Origin: Cyanobium sp. M30B3 | Lineage (GTDB): Bacteria; Cyanobacteriota; Cyanobacteriia; PCC-6307; Cyanobiaceae | Assembly (NCBI GenBank): GCA_018399015.1 | Contig: CP073761.1 | Location: 1,116,001 to 1,180,000, forward strand | Length of the DNA stretch: 64,000 nt | Reading direction: 5' to 3' | In this document: positions 56,845 through 64,000 of the stretch, one piece after another | Position numbering within the stretch: the stretch's first letter is position 1 | Layout: every line of letters begins with the position of its first letter | Position numbers and translations under genes: made by a program | The notes under the pieces: model-generated | The model's database searches: none | The model's input: only the letters and a program-made list of their open reading frames with translations | What the model was told of the DNA's origin: nothing

Positions 56845-58505
56845 TGGGCCTTGGCGTCGTGGAGGGTCTCGGCGTCGATCGTGGCGATGCCGCGCTCGCG
56901 GGCGAAGCGCTCGGTGTTGCGCCGCACCTTGCTGCGCACGAAGAAGGGGATGTGGTGCAGCTCCGCCTCGCCGTCGGCGCTCCACACCAGGCCACCCTCG
57001 CCCTCGGCCACCGCCACAGCCACCGCCGCAGCCATCGCCGCAGTTGCGTCCCCAGTCGCGTCCCCAGTCGCCCCGGCCAGGGACCGGTCTGCTGCCGGGG
57101 GTGGCTCAGGGGCCGGCGCCCCATCGCCGAGATGGCTGCGGTGGCCGTCCACGAATTCGAAGTCGTGGCGGAACATGCCGATCAGGTGCTCCTCCAGCCC
57201 CATCATCAACGGGTGCACCCAGGCATCGAAGATCACGTTGGCCCCCTCCCAGCCCATCTGGGGGCTGTAGCGCGCCGGCACGTCCTGCACATGCAGGGGC
57301 GTGCTGATCACCGCGCAGGGGATGCCCAGGCGCTTGGCGCTGTGGCGCTCCATCTGGGTGCCGAGCACCAGCTCCGGTGCCGCCTCGGCCATGGCTGCCT
57401 CCACCGCCAGGTAGTCGTCGCTGATCAGGGCCTCCAGGCCCAGCTCCTGGGCGGCGGCGCGCACCTCGCGGGCCTGCTCGCGGCTGTAGCTGCCCAGGCC
57501 CACCACCTGGAAGCCCAGCTCGCGGCTGGCGATGCGGGCGGCGGCGATGGCGTGGCTGGCGTCGCCGAAGATGAACACCCGCTTGCCGGTGAGGTAGGTG
57601 GAGTCCACCGAGCGCGAGTACCAGGGCAGGCGCGAGCGCCGTTCCGCCTCGCACACCCCATCGGCGCCGGCCACCAGTTCGGCCGGCAGCTCCAGGCCCA
57701 GCACGCCGTGCAGCTCACGCAGGAAGGCCACCGTGGCGCCGATGCCGATCGGCACGGTGTTCACCGCCGGCAGGCCGAACTGGCGCTCCAGCCAGCTGCA
57801 CACCGTTGCCGACACCTCTGGATACAGGTTGAGGTTGGCATCGGCCGTGGGGATGCGCAGCAGGTCGGCCGGCCGGGCACCCAGCGGCGCCACCACCGCC
57901 ACGTCGATGCCGTAGGAGGCCAGCAGCTGGCTGAGCTCGCGCACGTCGTCGCGGCAGCGGAAGCCCAGCAGCGTGGGGCCCAGCAGGTTCACCCGCGGCC
58001 GCCTGCCCTCGGCGCGCCAGCGGCTGGGATCCGGTTTGGGGGTGCCGGGCGGCGGCAGCTGCGGTTTGAGCAGGCCGCGCACCAGCTGATAGAAGGTTTC
58101 GGCGGCGCCCCAGTTCTCCTTCTTGGAGTAGGCGGGCAACTCCAGGTTCACCATCGGGATGCCGCCCAGGTCCATGCCGGCGGCCAGGGCACCGGGCTGG
58201 TCCTGGATCAGCTCGGCCGTGCAGCTCTCACCCACCAGCAGGGCTTCCGGCTCGAAGCGCGCCACGGCGTCGGCGATCGTGCGCTTCACCAGCTCAGCGG
58301 TGTCGCCGCCGAGGTCGCGGGCCTGGAAGGTGGTGTAGGTGACCGGGGGGCGCTTGTCCCGCCGCTCGATCATCGTGAACAGCAGGTCGGCGTAGGTGTC
58401 GCCCTGGGGGGCGTGCAGCACATAGTGAACCCCCTCCATGGAGGCGGCGATGCGCATGGCACCCACGTGGGGCGGTCCTTCGTAGGTCCAGAGGGTGAGT
58501 TCCAT
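56832..58505 (-). CDS. chlB: light-independent protochlorophyllide reductase subunit ChlB
   Basis: ChlB with ChlN forms the NifDK-like reductase core. The 557-aa product has the start [20 protein letters not shown], the unusual cluster ligand D36 (QGDTYADL), [11 protein letters not shown], and the substrate His region [17 protein letters not shown]. Near residue 480 there is an Ala/Glu-rich linker before a C-terminal small domain ending HYSR; this insert seems longer than in other cyanobacteria. ATG 58505 is correct; the ORF upstream is chlN shadow. It follows chlN by 49 bp. Confidence 0.96.
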   Translation of the reverse strand: MELTLWTYEGPPHVGAMRIAASMEGVHYVLHAPQGDTYADLLFTMIERRDKRPPVTYTTFQARDLGGDTAELVKRTIADAVARFEPEALLVGESCTAELIQDQPGALAAGMDLGGIPMVNLELPAYSKKENWGAAETFYQLVRGLLKPQLPPPGTPKPDPSRWRAEGRRPRVNLLGPTLLGFRCRDDVRELSQLLASYGIDVAVVAPLGARPADLLRIPTADANLNLYPEVSATVCSWLERQFGLPAVNTVPIGIGATVAFLRELHGVLGLELPAELVAGADGVCEAERRSRLPWYSRSVDSTYLTGKRVFIFGDASHAIAAARIASRELGFQVVGLGSYSREQAREVRAAAQELGLEALISDDYLAVEAAMAEAAPELVLGTQMERHSAKRLGIPCAVISTPLHVQDVPARYSPQMGWEGANVIFDAWVHPLMMGLEEHLIGMFRHDFEFVDGHRSHLGDGAPAPEPPPAADRSLAGATGDATGDATAAMAAAVAVAVAEGEGGLVWSADGEAELHHIPFFVRSKVRRNTERFARERGIATIDAETLHDAKAHYSR

Positions 58506-58554
58506 CGAGTGAGATGCCGGCGAAGATCGGGAACGGGCAAGACGCGCGGAGCGC

Positions 58555-60182
<1,628 letters not shown>

Positions 60183-61838
60183 ATGAACCCAGCCGCTGAG
60201 CTCAACGCCCTGAAGCTCGCCCAGGAACGCCTGCAGGAGGCCCAGCGGATTGCCAACCTGGGCAGCTGGAGCCTCGACCTGGTGAGCGGTGAGCTGCTCT
60301 GGTCGGATCAGATCTACCGGATTTTCGAGTTGGATCCCCAGGCGTTCCAGCCCAGCTTTGCGGCCTTCCTGGAGCGGGTGCATCCCGAGGATCGGGAGCT
60401 GGTGGATCAGGCCTATACCCGCTCGCTGGACACGCGCGAGCCCTATGAGGTGATCCATCGCCTGCTGATGCCGGACGGCCGCATCAAGGTGGTGCGGGAG
60501 CGTTGCGAAACCCGCTTCAGCCCCAGCGGTGCCCCCTTGCTCTCCCAGGGCACCGCCCAGGACATCACGGCCCGCGTTGAGCAGAGTCAGGCGCTGGAGG
60601 CCAATGAGCGGCGCCTGCGGGCCCTGTTCGAGCTCTCCCCCTATGCCATCGCCCTCAGCGATGGGGCTGGGCGTGTGCTCGACTGCAACCCAGCCCTGCT
60701 CCAGCTCACGGGCCTGCCGCGTCAGGCCCTGCAGGAGCGCGGGCTCGACCAGCTGCTGGATGGCGAGCCATCGCCGGGCAGCCTGGTGGATCGGCCTCTG
60801 TACGGCCCGGAGCGCCGGCAGCTGCGCACCGGTGAAGGCCAGCCGGTCGAGGTGCTCTGCAGCGCCGTGATGAACCGCGGTGAGCGCAACGAGCAGGAGT
60901 TCTGGTGGATCTTCGAGGACCTCACCGAGTCACTGCGGATCCGGGCGCAGCTGGAACAGGCGGCCCAGGTGTTCCGCCATGCCAATGAGGGGATCATGGT
61001 GACGGCGGCGGACGGCGCGATCCTGGATGTGAACGCGGCCCTCTGCCGGATCACGGGCTATGGGCGCGAGGAGCTGATCGGGGCCAATCCCCGCCTGTTC
61101 AAGTCCGGCGAACACGACCAGGACTTCTATATCCGGCTCTGGCGCCAGCTGCTCGAGCAGGGCGCCTGGAACGGTGAGATCGTGAACCGGGCGAAGGATG
61201 GGTCGCTGATTCCGATGCTGGCCACGATCAGTGCCCTGCGTGATGGGCAGGGGGACATCGCCCGCTTCGTGACCCTGCTCACCGACATCCGGGAACAGAA
61301 GGGTCAGCAGCGGCGGCTGGAAGCGCTGGCGCTCTACGACCCGCTCACCGGCCTGCCGAACCGGGCCCTGCTCACCGATCGGCTGGAGCGGGCCCTCGAC
61401 CGCGGTCAGCGCGATGGCACAGGGCTGGCAGTGGGTTTCCTGGATCTCGATGGGTTCAAACAGGTGAACGACCTGTACGGTCACCAGGCCGGCGATGAGC
61501 TGCTGCGGGTGCTGGCTGAACGCATGCAGCCCCTGTTGCGCGCCGGCGACACCCTGGCCCGGCTGGGGGGCGATGAATTCGTGCTGGTGCTGCCTGGCAT
61601 CTCCACCGCCGAACAGGTGCGGGGAGTCGGGGAGCGGTTGCTGGCGCTGATCGCCGAACCGGTGACCTGCGCAGGCCATCGCCTGGCCGTGAGCGGCAGC
61701 CTGGGGCTCACCCTGCACCCTGACGATGACCCCGAGGCCGGCGCTGAGCAGTTGATGCGCCATGCCGATCTGGCCATGTATGCCGCCAAACAGCAGGGGC
61801 GCAACGGGCTGGCCTGGTTCCGGGAGGTGGCGCCCTAG
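60183..61838 (+). CDS. diguanylate cyclase with three PAS domains
   Basis: GGDEF enzymes make c-di-GMP. The 551-aa product has PAS domains near residues 20-130 (NLGSWSLDLVSGELLWSDQIY), 140-250 (LFELSPYAIALSDGAGRVLD) and 260-380 (HANEGIMVTAADGAILDVNA, then PAC). The GGDEF domain follows (DPLTGLPNRALLTDRL, RLGGDEFVLVLPG) with an RAGD inhibitory I-site five residues upstream, so feedback control is expected. There is no EAL domain or membrane helix. ATG 60183 is used. It converges on the DUF2126 gene with a 4-bp overlap. Confidence 0.94.
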   Translation: MNPAAELNALKLAQERLQEAQRIANLGSWSLDLVSGELLWSDQIYRIFELDPQAFQPSFAAFLERVHPEDRELVDQAYTRSLDTREPYEVIHRLLMPDGRIKVVRERCETRFSPSGAPLLSQGTAQDITARVEQSQALEANERRLRALFELSPYAIALSDGAGRVLDCNPALLQLTGLPRQALQERGLDQLLDGEPSPGSLVDRPLYGPERRQLRTGEGQPVEVLCSAVMNRGERNEQEFWWIFEDLTESLRIRAQLEQAAQVFRHANEGIMVTAADGAILDVNAALCRITGYGREELIGANPRLFKSGEHDQDFYIRLWRQLLEQGAWNGEIVNRAKDGSLIPMLATISALRDGQGDIARFVTLLTDIREQKGQQRRLEALALYDPLTGLPNRALLTDRLERALDRGQRDGTGLAVGFLDLDGFKQVNDLYGHQAGDELLRVLAERMQPLLRAGDTLARLGGDEFVLVLPGISTAEQVRGVGERLLALIAEPVTCAGHRLAVSGSLGLTLHPDDDPEAGAEQLMRHADLAMYAAKQQGRNGLAWFREVAP

Positions 61839-63892
61839 CCGGCCGACCGGGGCACCAGGCGCAGGTCGAGCGTGCAACCGGGGGGCCTGGGCCAGGGTGG
61901 GCCGGGCTGCAGGGCCTGGTGGGGCGGCTCAGGGCTGAGCGGCTCAAAGCGCATGGCTCCTGGTGCCAGCTGCCAGCGCTGGACTGGCGCGGGGGCATCC
62001 GGGCCGCTGGATTGGGGCTCCAGCTCCAGCAGCAGTGGCCCCTGCGGGGCAATGCCGGGATGGAGGCAGGGATAGAGCCGCTGCTCCCGCCAGCGCACCG
62101 CCAGCGGTTCCGCCCCCAGGGGCAGGGCACGCCCCTGCAGCCGCAGCTGCCAGTGCTCCGGCAGGGCCTCGTTGGCGATCAGCTCCACCCGCCGCATCGA
62201 CCCATCCACAAAGCGGCTGGTGAAGCCCCCCTCCCGCGGCGTGTCGCAGATCAGCGGCCAGGGCTCCAGGGCCTGGCGCAGCTGCAGCGCGGCGCCGCTG
62301 GCGGGGTCGTGCCAGTCGAGCAGCACGGGGAAGCGCCAGGCCCAGATCGCGTCGAAGGGTTCGCTCTGCAAAGGCAGCCCGGCTGCGGCCAGCTCCGCCA
62401 GCACCGCCTGCAGATCCGCGCGCAGCTGGCTGGGCAGGAGCATGCGGTCGTGCAGCTCGGCTCCCCAGTGGCGCAGGGCCCGGGGCCGGCGCCCGGGATC
62501 CAGCAGCAGCGCCGCCAGGCTGGTCCAGAGCAGGGCGATGGCGGCCATCCACTCCGCCGAGGGCAGGGATTCAATGGCCCGGAACTCGATCAGTCCCAGG
62601 CAGCCGGCGGGCGCGCCGGGGTTCCAGAACTTGTCGAAGCTCACCTCGGCCCGGTGGTTGTTGCCGGAGCGGTCGGCATGCAGATGGCGCAGGGTTTCGC
62701 CGATCAGCTGGCGCTGGTCACCCGGCTCGCAGCGCTCCAGCACGGTGTACGCCAGCTCCAGGTCGAGCAGGGAGCCCAAAGCCTCGTCGGCCCGGGGCGA
62801 CTGGGAGGCCACCCCCACGCAATCGCCGCTGAACAGGTAGCTGAGGCTGGGATGGTGCTGGAGGTAGCGCAGCACCCCCACCAGCCAGGCCGGCCGGCTG
62901 AACAGGGGGTTGCGCTCCAGGTCGGACCCGCCCCAGAGCAGGTGATTGCCGCCGCCGGTGCCGCTCTGGCCGCCGGCCGGGGTGGCCCGCCAGCTGCACA
63001 GGCCCACCTCCGCGGCCGCGTCCTCGAGCAGCAGCAGCCAGTGGCGGTACTCGGCCCAGCGGTGGCACACCGGCAGGTTGATCTCCAGCACGCCCGGATC
63101 GGCGGTGAGCCCGAGCACCTGCCAGCCGTCGGCCGCATCCAGCGGCAGCAGGCCGCTGAACAGGGGGGCGCTGAGGGGCCCCCCCAGGGCCGGCTCCAGG
63201 GCCAGGCCGCTGATCGCCTGCAGCAACTGTTCGCTGGGCAGGCGCTCCAGGGGCGGCAGGAACACGCCCCACTCTCCGCCGCCCAGCTCCAGGGTGAGCA
63301 GCTGGCAGGGGAGTTCCGGCGGGAAGTGCTCCAGCGGCAGCCGCAGCCCGGCCGGCCCTGGGGCCGGCACCAGCTGGCGCCGCTCCCGGGGCAGGGGCCA
63401 GGCGGCCCCGCTCCAGCCCCCATCCGGGCTCCAGGTGAGCGGCGCCGCCCACACGCGGCGCTCCGGATCGCCGGGATCCGCCAGCTCCAGGGGCTGCAGG
63501 CTGGTGTCCAACCCGTGGCCCAGGGCCTCGAACCAGGCCAGGGCCCGTTGCGGCTGGAGCGCCCGTGCCGGCTCTTCAGCGGCGGGCCAGGGGGCGATCG
63601 GCTGGCCGTCGCGGCCCGTTACCAGCCGCAGGGCCCAGCGGGGGTTCACCTCCCCCTCGTAGCGCTTGCCACTGCAATAGAGGAGGGTGGAGCCCGGCCA
63701 GCTGCGGCGCTGAATGGCGGCGGCCATGGCCCGGGCCATGGCCAGCTTGGTGGGGCCGTCGGCCGCCACCGTCCACTCAGGCCCCTCTGGTTCGAGGGGG
63801 ATGTAGGTGGGCTCTCCGCCCAGGGTGAGCTGAATGCCGGCCTCCTGAAGCTTCCCTTCCGCCCGTTCGGCCGCCTGATCCATCCAGTCCAT
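61835..63892 (-). CDS. DUF2126 protein
   Basis: The 685-aa product begins with the DUF2126 opening (AGIQLTLGGEPTYIPLEPEGPEWTVAADG) and carries further family-like blocks: GNNHRAEVSFDKFWNP and LGLIEFRAIESLPSAEWMAAIALLW. In many bacteria it is part of large transglutaminase-like/DUF2126 proteins or operons with alpha-E and circularly permuted ATP-grasp genes. Here those partners are not in view, though the window ends 108 bp upstream. ATG 63892 was chosen over 63937. Function is unknown. Confidence 0.78.
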   Translation of the reverse strand: MDWMDQAAERAEGKLQEAGIQLTLGGEPTYIPLEPEGPEWTVAADGPTKLAMARAMAAAIQRRSWPGSTLLYCSGKRYEGEVNPRWALRLVTGRDGQPIAPWPAAEEPARALQPQRALAWFEALGHGLDTSLQPLELADPGDPERRVWAAPLTWSPDGGWSGAAWPLPRERRQLVPAPGPAGLRLPLEHFPPELPCQLLTLELGGGEWGVFLPPLERLPSEQLLQAISGLALEPALGGPLSAPLFSGLLPLDAADGWQVLGLTADPGVLEINLPVCHRWAEYRHWLLLLEDAAAEVGLCSWRATPAGGQSGTGGGNHLLWGGSDLERNPLFSRPAWLVGVLRYLQHHPSLSYLFSGDCVGVASQSPRADEALGSLLDLELAYTVLERCEPGDQRQLIGETLRHLHADRSGNNHRAEVSFDKFWNPGAPAGCLGLIEFRAIESLPSAEWMAAIALLWTSLAALLLDPGRRPRALRHWGAELHDRMLLPSQLRADLQAVLAELAAAGLPLQSEPFDAIWAWRFPVLLDWHDPASGAALQLRQALEPWPLICDTPREGGFTSRFVDGSMRRVELIANEALPEHWQLRLQGRALPLGAEPLAVRWREQRLYPCLHPGIAPQGPLLLELEPQSSGPDAPAPVQRWQLAPGAMRFEPLSPEPPHQALQPGPPWPRPPGCTLDLRLVPRSAG

Positions 63893-64000
63893 CGGTGGCA
63901 GTCGGGCTCGGTGGGTGCGCGGTGGAGTTGGGCTCAAACCCGTCCCAATGTTTCGCGCGGCGCGGCGATGCTGCGGCTCGTATCGCTACAGATCTGCTGC

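Overview
The window is a very GC-rich, gene-dense, single-origin chromosomal segment of a cyanobacterium of the Synechococcus/Cyanobium group. The evidence is chlorophyll biosynthesis genes (chlN, chlB, chlL, an acsF-type cyclase), an aldehyde-deformylating-oxygenase relative, SLH-domain porins, a group 2 sigma factor, a PyrF-PyrE fusion, and a small DUF3136-type protein that I associate with marine/freshwater picocyanobacteria. I see no rRNA, tRNA, CRISPR array, transposase, phage gene or origin.

Layout. (1) 0.1-7.7 kb is an oxygen/iron region. Hemerythrin-like protein, AcsF-type diiron cyclase, a second-type aldehyde oxygenase (ADO) and heme oxygenase lie on the minus strand. A cysteine-free ArsR-family regulator plus a pentapeptide-repeat protein diverge from them across a leader with three direct repeats. 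A ferritin, a methyltransferase and pdxH follow. (2) 7.7-15.3 kb holds an SLH porin behind a Fur/Zur-like palindrome, a Tat metallophosphoesterase, cysK, and a regulatory operon: CRP-type regulator, a response regulator with a dead receiver, PhoB, PhoR. (3) 15.4-22.7 kb holds TonB-like/ExbD/ExbD/ExbB, then arsenic resistance: arsR-acr3 on one strand, an Ntn amidase and gapdh-arsJ on the other. (4) 22.8-34.1 kb is a phosphate and ion-transport region: three PstS-type binding proteins with no pstCAB, a GDT1 transporter, paired fluoride channels, a SulP transporter with an extra free STAS protein, a second SLH porin, a CHAD-domain protein and CorA. Five minus-strand promoters here and at the phoBR operon carry the same kind of element: two 8-bp CTTAACC-like half-sites 11 bp apart. 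This suggests one Pho regulon covering phosphate binding, the CHAD (polyphosphate-binding) protein and the regulators themselves, next to genes that expel the phosphate analogue arsenate.

(5) 34.4-43.1 kb holds a sigma factor, speD, ackA, a lone cNMP-binding protein, a TerB-like protein, sulfide:quinone reductase, pyrC and an unusual pyruvate-kinase-like protein coupled to glgP. (6) 43.1-55.6 kb holds glycogen phosphorylase, an RCK-TM-RCK protein, pyrFE, an RND pump gene broken by a one-base frameshift, a potassium channel, an SDR that has lost its catalytic-serine segment, and an APH-AAA kinase coupled to chlL. (7) 55.6-64.0 kb holds the dark protochlorophyllide reductase genes chlN-chlB-chlL, a hidden small membrane ORF between chlB and chlL, a 14-bp tandem repeat array, a PAS-GGDEF cyclase and a DUF2126 protein.

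The best candidate for an undescribed system is the divergent ArsR-controlled cluster of four oxygen-handling proteins at 0.1-5 kb. It resembles in logic the known low-oxygen chlAII-ho2-hemN operon of Synechocystis, but its regulator family differs and it adds an ADO paralogue and a hemerythrin. All functional statements are from motif reading by eye; no database search was run.
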